From positions 1-35,439 of the forward strand of contig JAFGBI010000319.1 of assembly GCA_016933275.1 (NCBI GenBank): DNA of 35,439 bases. The letters are read 5' to 3'. The notes under the pieces are model-generated. The model worked only from the letters and a program-made list of their open reading frames with translations, was not told the origin of the DNA and searched no databases. The position numbers and the translations under genes are program-made. Source of the stretch: Polyangiaceae bacterium. GTDB lineage: Bacteria; Myxococcota_A; Polyangia; Polyangiales; Polyangiaceae. Shown here piece after piece: positions 25,323 through 33,622 of the stretch (positions are counted from its first letter, which is position 1; each line of letters opens with the position of its first letter).

Positions 25323-26182
25323 CCGCCACCCCCATCCCTCCCTGGCCCGAGCGGCTCAAGGCCTGCTTCCGCTTCCGACACCGCCTGGTGCAGGTGTTCG
25401 GTGCCCCCGCCGCCGTCGGCGCGATCGCAGCGGTAGGCACCGCAGCGGCCCTGGAGCCGACCGTCGGCCTCTCGATGGGCGTCCTCACCTACGTGGCAGG
25501 CGCCGCGCTCTACGCCTGGTTCGTCACCGCTGGCTACGACAGGCGGCTGGTCGAGCAGCTCATGCAGGAGTCGCGCGAGGCCGCCGGACGACGCGACCTC
25601 GCCGACCTCCAGGTGGCGGTGGTCGAGGCCGATCCCGCGACGCGGGCGCAGCTCGAGCGCATCCTCTCGACCTACGCCAACATCGAGTGGGTCTTCACCG
25701 ACTCGATCACCGACACGGTCGAGGACATCCTGCAGGGGTCGCGCGGCGATCTGCGTGAGCTCCGTGACCGCGCCATCGCGATGACCAAGCTCTACGCGCG
25801 CCTGCGCATCCTGATCGAAGGCTCGGATGGGCGGTGGCTCGAGAGCGAGCTCGGACGCCTGACGCGCGAGGCAGAGCGAACGGAGCCAGGACCGCTCCGC
25901 GACGCCCTCCTCCAGGCCAAGGACTCGACCGAGCGGACCCTCGGCCAGTGGCGGGCGGCCATCGACAAGCAACGCCAGATCGCCAGCGTGCTCACGGTGA
26001 TCGAGACCAACCTGCAGGAGTTCAAGCTCGCGATGGAGCTCCGCAAGGCGGATGCCGCGCTAGGGGCTGGGTCCGTGAATCCTGACGTCACGGAGCTGCA
26101 ATCCCGCCTGGTCGCCGCGGGCGACGCCTGCGACGAGTTGATCGGACGGACCAAACCACGAGCCCGCACGCGGGCTCGCTAG
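25319..26182 (+). CDS. Two-TM helical membrane protein of unknown family
   Basis: 287 residues. GTG at 25319 overlaps the stop of the preceding gene by four bases, which fixes the start. Residues about 20-63 form two membrane helices (FGAPAAVGAIAAVGTAAAL and VLTYVAGAALYAWFV). The remaining 220 residues are charged and helical, probably cytoplasmic (EADPATRAQLERILSTYANI, QIASVLTVIETNLQEFKLAM). Topology resembles XpaC-like proteins found with TelA toxic-anion-resistance genes, but I cannot claim homology. Translational coupling to the binding-protein/OmpA gene suggests a complex across the inner membrane. Confidence 0.78.
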   Translation: MTATPIPPWPERLKACFRFRHRLVQVFGAPAAVGAIAAVGTAAALEPTVGLSMGVLTYVAGAALYAWFVTAGYDRRLVEQLMQESREAAGRRDLADLQVAVVEADPATRAQLERILSTYANIEWVFTDSITDTVEDILQGSRGDLRELRDRAIAMTKLYARLRILIEGSDGRWLESELGRLTREAERTEPGPLRDALLQAKDSTERTLGQWRAAIDKQRQIASVLTVIETNLQEFKLAMELRKADAALGAGSVNPDVTELQSRLVAAGDACDELIGRTKPRARTRAR

Positions 26183-26246
26183 ACGACCGGGGGCGCGGGC
26201 GGACGGGCAGACTCGCGGAGGGCTGGCGGAGATGACGAGCGGTGAC

Positions 26247-26254
26247 GGAGGTGA
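26247..26254 (+). promoter_or_regulatory. Strong ribosome binding site fixing the AAA+ ATPase start
   Basis: GGAGGTGA lies five bases upstream of ATG 26259. The earlier in-frame ATG at 26232 has only a weak GGAG immediately before it, so 26259 is the better start. Confidence 0.7.
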
Positions 26255-26258
26255 GAAG

Positions 26259-28061
26259 ATGGACAGCGCCGAACCGGCCTACGTAGAATGGGCGGAGCGC
26301 TTCCGCCGCGCGTACGCTCGCCGTGAGTCCGCATTCTTCGTGCTCCACGACAACGTCGGAGATACCTTCCCGCTCGGTGCCGAGTACGTGCCGTGCCGCG
26401 CCTATCTGGAGGCGATGCTCGCGCGCGGCGACTACATCACGATCTACTACGACGTATCACGCGGCATGCGCTTCTCCCGCGACGCAGATGCGCGGCTGTT
26501 CGTCGAGCTCGCCAACCAGAACCTGTCCGCCGATCAGCGCTTGATCCGGAGCATCTACGACTTCCCCAAGGAGAGCCTCAAGGCGCTCGCCTTCATCGAG
26601 GCGTTCATCGTCGGGGTCGAGTCCCAAGAACGTCCGGTCGCGGTAGTGCTCGAGTACGGGGAGCACCTCGCGCCGAACGGTGACCCGCAGACGCTCACCG
26701 AGGTCGATCGCATCAACACGGTGACCCTGCAGCGGTTCGCGCAGCTCTTCTACGACCGCTTGCAGGACACGCGACTGCGAGACGCCGTGTGCTTCCTCGT
26801 CGCCCAGAACCTGCACAACATCCACCCCGACATCGTTCGCTCGGAGCTCGTGCAGACGGTCGGCATCCCACGCCCGGATCGGCGCGAACGGGAACGCTTC
26901 ATTCGCTGGCAGCAGGCCAAGGTCGTCGTCGCGGGTGAGGAGGCGCTGACGCTGGAGATGTCCGAGTCCGAGCTCGCCGAGCAGTCGGCCGGGCTCTCCC
27001 TGACCGGTATCCGACACCTCTTCCTCCGGGCGCGGCACACCCCCGATCGACGGCTCACCACGGCCTTCGTCACCGAGCGCAAGCGGGAGCTCATCACCCG
27101 GGACAGCCGCGGCATGCTCGAGATCCTCGAGTCGAAGCACGGTCTCGACGCTGTCGGTGGCAACGACGGGATCAAGGCGTTCTTCATGAACGCGGCCCGG
27201 GACCTGCACGCTGGTCAGCGCGACGTCCCCGTCGGCGTCGTGTGCCCGGGGCCGAATGGCGTCGGCAAGACGTTCATCGCGAAGGCGTTTGCTCACGACG
27301 CGGGGGTCAACGCGGTGAGCCTCCGCAATTTTCGCGGAATGTACGTGGGGCAAACGGAGAGCAACCTCGACACCATCTTCAGTATCCTGAAGGCGATGAC
27401 CCCGAACATCGTGATCATCGACGAGGCCGACAAGACGCTCGGCAACGAGACGGGCGACGGCACCAGCAAGGTGGACGAGAGGGTGTTTGGGGCCTTCACC
27501 ACGTTCATGGGGGATCCGGAGTATCGCGGCAAGATCTTCTGGGTGCTGCTCACGGCGCGCCCCTACAACCTGGCCCCCGACACCGGGCGCCCCGGCCGGG
27601 CCGAGGAGCACCTGCCCATCCTCGCCCCCGAGTCTTTGGCCGACAAGAAGAGCGTGCTCGACGCGGTGGCCAGGGCGACCGGCATCGTCCTCGCCACCAA
27701 CGACGCGGGGCAGCGCCCGAACGACGACGAGCTCGCTCCCATCTTCGCCGACCTCGGATTCGTCACCCCCGCCGCGCTGTCCCTGGTTGCCAACCGGGCG
27801 CGTCGCCGGGCGCGGCAAGCCGGGGCCAAGGACGCCACCGGTGACGCCATCCTCGTGCCGCTGGCGCTCTTCGCAGAGGAAGCCCGGGCCTTCGTCCCCG
27901 AAGGCTCCGCGACCAAGCTTCGGCTCCAGACGCTCGAGGCCGTGCTCTACACCAACCACCTCGGGTACCTGCCAGAGCCGTGGCGAACGCGGCTTCGTGA
28001 CGACCCCGATGGCTTGGCGGCCGAGCGCGAAGCGCTGCGTCGACTCGTCGGCTACACGTGA
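26259..28061 (+). CDS. AAA+ ATPase, Ycf46-like
   Basis: 600 residues from ATG at 26259. The N-terminal about 300 residues include FFVLHDNVGDTFPLG and VAVVLEYGEHLAPNG and look like the inactive nucleotide-binding-like domain of Ycf46-type proteins. VGIPRPDRRERERFIRW is characteristic of the linker. The AAA+ core follows: Walker A G331-PNGVGKT338, the substrate-loop segment FRGMYVGQTESNLDTIF, Walker B I384-VIIDEAD391 and sensor-1 LLTARPYNL. The C-terminus is a helical lid. Predicted cytoplasmic hexameric remodeller. In this neighbourhood it may disassemble PspA polymers or act on the two-TM protein. It lies 76 bases after the preceding gene. Confidence 0.88.
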   Translation: MDSAEPAYVEWAERFRRAYARRESAFFVLHDNVGDTFPLGAEYVPCRAYLEAMLARGDYITIYYDVSRGMRFSRDADARLFVELANQNLSADQRLIRSIYDFPKESLKALAFIEAFIVGVESQERPVAVVLEYGEHLAPNGDPQTLTEVDRINTVTLQRFAQLFYDRLQDTRLRDAVCFLVAQNLHNIHPDIVRSELVQTVGIPRPDRRERERFIRWQQAKVVVAGEEALTLEMSESELAEQSAGLSLTGIRHLFLRARHTPDRRLTTAFVTERKRELITRDSRGMLEILESKHGLDAVGGNDGIKAFFMNAARDLHAGQRDVPVGVVCPGPNGVGKTFIAKAFAHDAGVNAVSLRNFRGMYVGQTESNLDTIFSILKAMTPNIVIIDEADKTLGNETGDGTSKVDERVFGAFTTFMGDPEYRGKIFWVLLTARPYNLAPDTGRPGRAEEHLPILAPESLADKKSVLDAVARATGIVLATNDAGQRPNDDELAPIFADLGFVTPAALSLVANRARRRARQAGAKDATGDAILVPLALFAEEARAFVPEGSATKLRLQTLEAVLYTNHLGYLPEPWRTRLRDDPDGLAAEREALRRLVGYT

Positions 28062-28119
28062 CAGACTGCCAACAACCCCACCGCACGAATCTCGTCGACC
28101 TGCCCAGGAGGACCATCCC

Positions 28120-28545
28120 ATGACCACCCGCGCCGACCTTCACCCGCTGTTCGACCCGACGATTTCGCTGAGCTCCGACCAGGCGCGCGCCATCGTCGGG
28201 GCGCTGCAGGACATCGCGGAGTCCGACGGGCTTCACGATGAGGAGATCGCGCTCATCGCCGAGCTCGTGACCGAATACAACGTCGAGCTCGGGGATGACG
28301 TCCGGGTCTCCAAGGTCAGCCCCGCGGAGCTCGGCCGAAAGCTCGTCGATCCGACGCTCCGCAAACTCGCCGTCCAGACCGGGGTGATGGTCGCCATGGC
28401 GGACGGCTCGGTGAGCGAGATCGAGCGGGCTCGGGTCCTCGAGTTCGCGGTCGCCCTCGGGTTCGACGCGAAGGAGTACCAGGCCATCGAGGACACGATC
28501 ACGAGCTGGATCCGCTCCGGGAACGCGACACCGATGTTCGAGTGA
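28120..28545 (+). CDS. TerB-like tellurite-resistance/DjlA-fold protein
   Basis: 141 residues from ATG at 28120, with AGGAGG (28106-28111) at good spacing. It has the duplicated acidic helix pairs of the TerB/DjlA metal-binding fold: IAESDGLHDEEIALIAELV in the first half and MVAMADGSVSEIERARVLEF in the second, with DG..(D/S)..E acidic clusters. TerB proteins bind divalent metals and are associated with membranes and AAA or tellurite-resistance systems. It lies 58 bases downstream of the AAA+ gene and completes the run. No TerD or TelA gene is in the window. Confidence 0.85.
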   Translation: MTTRADLHPLFDPTISLSSDQARAIVGALQDIAESDGLHDEEIALIAELVTEYNVELGDDVRVSKVSPAELGRKLVDPTLRKLAVQTGVMVAMADGSVSEIERARVLEFAVALGFDAKEYQAIEDTITSWIRSGNATPMFE

Positions 28546-28818
28546 ACGAACGCGATACCCCGGGCGCAGCTTCCTCCTTGTGCTCGACGCGGACCCGGGA
28601 CAGTACGGCGCGCAGGGCGCGGAAGGGGCGGCCGTTCCGGGCACCCGGGACCCGCGTCGCCTCGGGTCCCGAGTCGCCATGGCAATGTGGGTGGCGACGT
28701 GGGGTGCTCGTCGAGCCTTACCAGCGAAGCGGCTTTCGGCCGGGGCAGCTGGGGCGTGAACACACCCCATCCCGATTGCCGGACTGGGTATATGCTGGGG
28801 CGTCTGGAGCACCACGTC

Positions 28819-30513
28819 ATGCCAGATCCAGCATCCGAGCCGCCGAGTTTTGCCGTCACCGCGTCCAACCCGGCGGAGAACGAGCCGTCTTCGCAGGCGC
28901 CCCGCCATTGGCAACAGATGTTGCTGTTGGTCACCTCGCTCGGAGAAGCGTGGGATCATCGCGACGATTTCCACGTCGAAGGGAACCTGCCGCTTCGCCT
29001 GCACGAGGATCACAGATGGGGAGACGATCTGAGGAACCCCGACGTGCTGATCGCCGTGGGGACTCCTCGCCGCGAGCGGCGCGCGTGGCTCGTTTCCACC
29101 GAAGGCAAGGCACCCGATGTGGTCATCGAGCTCGTCTCCCAGAGTACGGAGACCGCCGACCGCGTCTACAAACTTCAACTCTACGCCACGGTCTTCAACA
29201 TTCCGGAGTACGTCATCTTCGATCCCGCCTCCGGACGACTCGATGCATTCGATCTGAACCCTGAGACGCGGAGCTATCTCCCGAAATCCGTCGATGCCAA
29301 CGGTCGCGTCCATCTCCGGTCCCTCGACCTCTGGCTGGGCATCCTCCCCGCGACGGTATGGGGAAGGTCCGCCCGCTGGCTGCGTTGGCTGGATGCCGAC
29401 CAACAGCCGCTGCTCCTCAACACCGAGCGGTTGGCAGCGGTGAAGCTCACGCTCTTGGACGAGCGCGCTCGGTCCGTGCAGGAGCACCAGCGAGTCTCCG
29501 AGGAACGGCAACGTGCCGACGCCGAGCGACAACGCGCGGAGGAGGAGCGTCGGCAGACCGTGGAAGCCCACCAGCGGGAGGAAGCGGAGCGTGCACGCAC
29601 GCAGCGCGAGCGGGAGCGTGCAGAGCAAGAACACGTGAGGGCCGAGCAGGAGGCGGCCAGAGCGTCCCAGGCCTGGAGCCGAACGGACCATGAGCGGCAA
29701 CGGGCCGACTGGGAGCAGCAGCGCGCCGAGCACGAGCATCGACGCGCCGACCAGGAACATGCGCGCGCCGAGGAACAAACCCGTGCCTTGCTCGAACGCG
29801 CGGCCGAGTTCGAGGCACTGAAGGAGAGCTTGCGGGCCGAGTCGGAGAGGGCAGAAAAGGAGCGGCTACGGGCCGAGGACGAGCGAGAACGGGCCGAAGG
29901 CGAGCGGCAGCACGCGCATGCCGAGGCACACCGGGCGGAGGCGGAGAGGGCACGAGCCGAAGAGGAGCATCGGTTGGCTGAGCTGGAACGGGAACGCGCG
30001 CTCGGAGCGTGGCAGCGGGCAGAGCAGGAGATGCAGCGCGCCAACGCCGAACGCGAGCGCGCCGACCGCGAACACCAGCGGGCCGAGGCAGAGCGGCAAC
30101 GCGCCGATACGGAGCAGCGCCGCGCAGTCGGGATTGCCGCCGAGCTCGCGGCGGAGCGCCAGCGACGGGAACAGGAGCACCTCCGAGCGGAGCAGGAACA
30201 CCAACGTGCCGAGGGAGAGCGCCAACGCGCCGAGGTGGAGCGGCAGCGTGGGGAAGCGGAGCGCAGCCGCGCCGAGGGAGAGCACGAACGCGCCGAGCGC
30301 GAGCACCACCAGTGCGAGGAAGAGCGCCGGACCGCCGAGGACGCACGTGAGCGTACCAACCACGAACGGCAGCGCGCCGACCAGGCCCACGCCCGCGCCG
30401 ACGCCGCGCATGAGCGCGCCGAAGACGAAGCGAGGCGCGCGGAGGCCGAGCACCAACGTGTCGTCGGACTCCTGCGCGAAATGGAGGAGACTCACTGGCG
30501 CCCGGGTCGCTGA
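28819..30513 (+). CDS. Uma2-family (DUF820) nuclease-fold protein with long coiled-coil tail
   Basis: 564 residues from ATG at 28819; ATG at 28792 is an alternative with a weaker ribosome binding site. Residues about 35-200 are Uma2-like, of the PD-(D/E)XK nuclease superfamily: NPDVLIAVGTPRRE provides the PD, PDVVIELVSQST the E-hxS motif, KLQLYATVFNIPEYVIFDP the rest. This domain is well preserved. From about residue 215 to the end there are about 350 residues of heptad-like ERQRAEAE repeats, a single long coiled coil rich in Arg, Glu and Ala. Uma2 domains are very abundant in some bacteria, and their function is largely unknown. Uma2 with a coiled-coil tail is also seen in cyanobacteria and Polyangia. 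Spaced 273 bases from terB, so possibly a separate transcript. Confidence 0.82.
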   Translation: MPDPASEPPSFAVTASNPAENEPSSQAPRHWQQMLLLVTSLGEAWDHRDDFHVEGNLPLRLHEDHRWGDDLRNPDVLIAVGTPRRERRAWLVSTEGKAPDVVIELVSQSTETADRVYKLQLYATVFNIPEYVIFDPASGRLDAFDLNPETRSYLPKSVDANGRVHLRSLDLWLGILPATVWGRSARWLRWLDADQQPLLLNTERLAAVKLTLLDERARSVQEHQRVSEERQRADAERQRAEEERRQTVEAHQREEAERARTQRERERAEQEHVRAEQEAARASQAWSRTDHERQRADWEQQRAEHEHRRADQEHARAEEQTRALLERAAEFEALKESLRAESERAEKERLRAEDERERAEGERQHAHAEAHRAEAERARAEEEHRLAELERERALGAWQRAEQEMQRANAERERADREHQRAEAERQRADTEQRRAVGIAAELAAERQRREQEHLRAEQEHQRAEGERQRAEVERQRGEAERSRAEGEHERAEREHHQCEEERRTAEDARERTNHERQRADQAHARADAAHERAEDEARRAEAEHQRVVGLLREMEETHWRPGR

Positions 30514-30556
30514 CTCCGACCCCGCCCACGCCCCCCGGGCCGCTGGCCGCCCGCCG

Positions 30557-31630
30557 TCAGCCGGGAGCGGCCGCCGACAGGTCGAAGGTCCGCACCGGCT
30601 GCTGGTGGTTCGGATCGAAGCCGTCGCGACGGACGCGCTGGATGAGCTCCTGGAACTCGCTCGAGGCCTTGACGTCGACCGAGGTGCTCTTGGGGCACCG
30701 CACGTCGAGGACGACCTTCGCTCCCTCGCCCGACGACCCGTCGTCGTGGGTCCAAAACTGGGAGAGGACGAGGAGACGGTTGCCCACGAACACCGCCTCC
30801 TCGAGATCGTGGGTGACGAAGAACACGGTGATCCCCTGCTCGGCGAAGGCCTCCACGATCGTCAGCTGCAGTGCCTCCCGGGTCCCGGGATCGAGCGCCC
30901 CGAACGGCTCATCCATGAGCAGGATGCGCGGCTTCATGATCAGCGCCTGGGCGATGGCCACCCGCTGCTGCATGCCCCCGGAGAGCTGCTGAGGGTACTT
31001 GTTCGCGTGCTCGTCGAGCTTCACCGTCCTGAGGTACGCCATGCCCTGCTCGACCTGACGCCGATAGTGCGTCCGCCGGTAGATGGGCCAGGTGAGCCAT
31101 TTCTGCAGGAGCCACGTCCCGTCGAGCTCGAGACCGAAGATCACGTTCTGAAGCACGGTGAGGTGCGGAAAGAGGGAGTAGCGCTGGAAGACGATCCCGC
31201 GATCGCGCCGCGGGTGATCGACCGCCACCCCGCTCGCCGTCACCGAGCCCTGCCAGGGCAGCTCCGAGCCGAGCACGAGGCGGAGCAAGGTGGACTTCCC
31301 GCAACCACTCGGGCCGACGACGCTGATGAACTCGCGCTGCGGGACCCGCAGGTGAATGTCGTTCAGGACGAGCTGGAACCCACCGGTCTGGCGGGGATAT
31401 CGATGGCTGACGTGCGTGCACTCGAGGATCGGCGGAACGCCGCCGTCGCTCCTGGCGCCGGGGGGCGCGCCCGTGGCGGTCGCTGGATCTCCGTCGCCTG
31501 CCGCCTCGACGCTCCCCGCGCGAACCACGGGATCGACCGCAATGGGGGCACGCTTGCCGTCGCGCGCCGCGGCCCGCGCCGCTTCGGCGATACGCTCCTC
31601 GATCCGCCGCTTGGCGTCCTCGTCGGCCAT
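30557..31630 (-). CDS. NitT/TauT-type ABC transporter ATP-binding protein
   Basis: 357 residues from ATG at 31630. An N-terminal extension of about 70 residues (Ala/Asp-rich) precedes the ABC domain. Walker A is GPSGCGKST; the Q-loop is FQRYSLFPHL; the signature is LSGGMQQRVAIAQAL; Walker B is ILLMDEPFGALD; the H-loop is VTHD. The ABC half has an insertion TWLLQKWLTWPIYRRTHYRR between the Q-loop and the signature, which I recall from transporters near urea/guanidine carboxylase genes. Two bases separate it from the permease, so it is the last gene of a three-gene importer operon. It converges on the Uma2 gene. Confidence 0.9.
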   Translation of the reverse strand: MADEDAKRRIEERIAEAARAAARDGKRAPIAVDPVVRAGSVEAAGDGDPATATGAPPGARSDGGVPPILECTHVSHRYPRQTGGFQLVLNDIHLRVPQREFISVVGPSGCGKSTLLRLVLGSELPWQGSVTASGVAVDHPRRDRGIVFQRYSLFPHLTVLQNVIFGLELDGTWLLQKWLTWPIYRRTHYRRQVEQGMAYLRTVKLDEHANKYPQQLSGGMQQRVAIAQALIMKPRILLMDEPFGALDPGTREALQLTIVEAFAEQGITVFFVTHDLEEAVFVGNRLLVLSQFWTHDDGSSGEGAKVVLDVRCPKSTSVDVKASSEFQELIQRVRRDGFDPNHQQPVRTFDLSAAAPG

Positions 31631-31632
31631 CC

Positions 31633-32448
31633 TCAATGACCCTTCGTCGCGGCCCAGGGGTAGAGCCACCGCGACAACGCCTGGAGGCCAAGGTCCATCG
31701 CCACCCCGAGAATGGCGATCCAGACCACGTAGGGCAGGATGATGTTCATCGCGAGCTGCCGCTGGACCACGTAGATCCGGTAGCCGAGACCGCTCTCGGC
31801 GCTGATCGCCTCGGCAGCGATCAGGAAGATCCACGCGGGGCCGATGGTCAGGCGAATCGAGTCGAGGATCCGCGGCATGATCTGGGGCAGGATCACCTTG
31901 GCCACGACCTCCGAGGTGGTCGCCCCGAGCGTGTAGCCCTTCACCACCATTTCGCGCGGCACCCCGGCCGCAGCCAGGACGATGTCGCTGGTGAGCGTGG
32001 GCGCGATACCGAGCGCGATGAGGACGATCTTGGAGCTCTCGTCCACGCCGAGGAAGATGAAGACGATGGGGAGGAGGGCCAGCGGCGGGACCTTGGCCAG
32101 CGCGGTGACGAGCGGCAAGAACAACGCGCGGAGGGTGGAGAAGATGCCGGTGAGCACCCCCAGCACGATCGCCAGCCCCACCCCGGCGCCCATCCCCTTG
32201 GCGAGACGGACGAGTGACGCCCGGGTATCGACCCACAGCCATACCTCGCCCGACCGTCTGTCGGCGGTGGTGATCTCACCGAGACCGCGCCAGAGTTGCT
32301 CGACGGTCGGCATCAGCCGATCCATCGGGTTCTCCAGGTGCCGCTGGTACGACAGCGCCCCGTAGACGATCACGAGGATGGCGATCGGCACGGCGCCGAG
32401 CAGGAGCCGCGTCGAACGCGGCAGGGGGCTTCCGACGATCCGGCTCAC
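31633..32448 (-). CDS. ABC transporter permease, NitT/TauT type
   Basis: 271 residues. GTG at 32448 overlaps the binding-protein stop by four bases (GTGA), fixing the start. Upstream codons in this frame are not coding. About six membrane helices begin with LLLGAVPIAILVIVYGALSY. The EAA loop that docks on the ATPase is visible as LGATTSEVVAKVILPQIMPR. PPLALLPIVFIFLGVDESSK is the family's conserved mid-region. Forms the channel of the importer. Confidence 0.9.
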   Translation of the reverse strand: MSRIVGSPLPRSTRLLLGAVPIAILVIVYGALSYQRHLENPMDRLMPTVEQLWRGLGEITTADRRSGEVWLWVDTRASLVRLAKGMGAGVGLAIVLGVLTGIFSTLRALFLPLVTALAKVPPLALLPIVFIFLGVDESSKIVLIALGIAPTLTSDIVLAAAGVPREMVVKGYTLGATTSEVVAKVILPQIMPRILDSIRLTIGPAWIFLIAAEAISAESGLGYRIYVVQRQLAMNIILPYVVWIAILGVAMDLGLQALSRWLYPWAATKGH

Positions 32449-33551
32449 TTGGCGCGCGCGTAGGTCGCATCGAATCGGAGCTTCTGCGCTCCCGTAGCGC
32501 CGAAGCCGATCTCGAACCCCTCGTCCTTGATGAGCCCCTTGTCGAAGCTGAACTTCTTCACCCGACCCATCGTCTCCTTCAGCCTCGCTCCCTCGAGGAA
32601 TTCGACGCAACGCTTGCGATCGGTGAACAAGTCGGTGTCGCCGAGCATCCGATTGAACTCCTCGACGTTCGCCCCAGCCCCCTTGGCCATGATCTCGATC
32701 GCCTCGGGGCGCGTCTTGGCGTCGACAATGAACGCCATGGCGTCGTACCAGGCCTCCGCCAGCGCCGTCCCGAGCCGCGGGGTCTCCTGCAGCGCCTGGC
32801 CGTTCACGAAGAGGAAATCGATGACCTCTCCCGGGATGTCCTTGCTCGAGAACACCACGGTTCCCTGCTTGGCGTCCACCGCCTGGAACAGATGCGGATT
32901 CCAGGTGGCGACGGCCTGAACGCTACGGTCGGTGAGGAACGCCTTCCCCGCCTCGTCGCCAGGGATGTTCTTCACCTTGACGTCCTTCTCCTGCAGACCC
33001 TTGGACTCGAGGGCGCGGTTCAGGAGATAGTGGCTGACGCTGAACTCCTCGAGGAGCACCGTCTTACCCTTGATGTCCTCGAGCTTGGCGCCGGTGCCGC
33101 GCAGCAGCACGCCGTCGCCGCCATTCGAGATGTCGTTCACGATGATCGCGACCGAGTCCACTCCATTCGACGCGGGCTGGAGCGACTCCATGCTGGTCAT
33201 CGCCACACCATCGACCTTCTTCGCGGCGAAGGCCTGGACAGAGTCCATGTAGCCCTTGAACTCCTTCAGCTCGATCTTCACACCGTTCTCTTTGGCACGG
33301 GCCGAGAGGAAGCCCTTCTCTTGGATCAGCTTGAACGGCATCCAACCCGTCCACACGCTCCAGGCGATCACGTAGGTCTTGTCGGGACCGGCGGCGACGG
33401 GAGCCGCGGCAACGGGTGCGGTCGAGCTCCCTGGTTGGGCTTGCCCTGTCTGCTCGCCAGCGGGTACCGGCTTCTTGCAGCCGCCGATGGCCAGGGCGGT
33501 GGCCAGCGAACCGAGGGCGCCAAGGACGGCGCGACGCGTGGTGTGGGTCAT
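32445..33551 (-). CDS. NitT/TauT-type periplasmic substrate-binding lipoprotein
   Basis: 368 residues from ATG at 33551 (AGAGGA upstream). N-terminus MTHTTRRAVLGALGSLATAL has a twin-arginine-like RRAVLG, then AIGGC, so a Tat-exported lipoprotein is possible. The binding fold includes WSVWTGWMPFKLIQEKGF, VNDISNGGDGVLLRGTG and VQAVATWNPHLFQAV. The SNGGDxV segment is shared with the OmpA-fused binding protein at 23685. The same family includes the urea-carboxylase-associated binding proteins, so urea, guanidine or a related nitrogen compound is a possible ligand, by recall only. Heads the importer operon. Confidence 0.88.
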   Translation of the reverse strand: MTHTTRRAVLGALGSLATALAIGGCKKPVPAGEQTGQAQPGSSTAPVAAAPVAAGPDKTYVIAWSVWTGWMPFKLIQEKGFLSARAKENGVKIELKEFKGYMDSVQAFAAKKVDGVAMTSMESLQPASNGVDSVAIIVNDISNGGDGVLLRGTGAKLEDIKGKTVLLEEFSVSHYLLNRALESKGLQEKDVKVKNIPGDEAGKAFLTDRSVQAVATWNPHLFQAVDAKQGTVVFSSKDIPGEVIDFLFVNGQALQETPRLGTALAEAWYDAMAFIVDAKTRPEAIEIMAKGAGANVEEFNRMLGDTDLFTDRKRCVEFLEGARLKETMGRVKKFSFDKGLIKDEGFEIGFGATGAQKLRFDATYARAK

Positions 33552-33622
33552 TGGCGTGGTCCTCTCGGGGCCCGAGGCCCCCGTTGGGTCGGCCTCGAAG
33601 ATCTCAGCGGTCGGGGCGGGCG

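Noticed and set aside
26457..28127. 556-codon minus-strand frame
   Set aside because: Antisense to the AAA+ ATPase, whose Walker motifs and ribosome binding site are clear.
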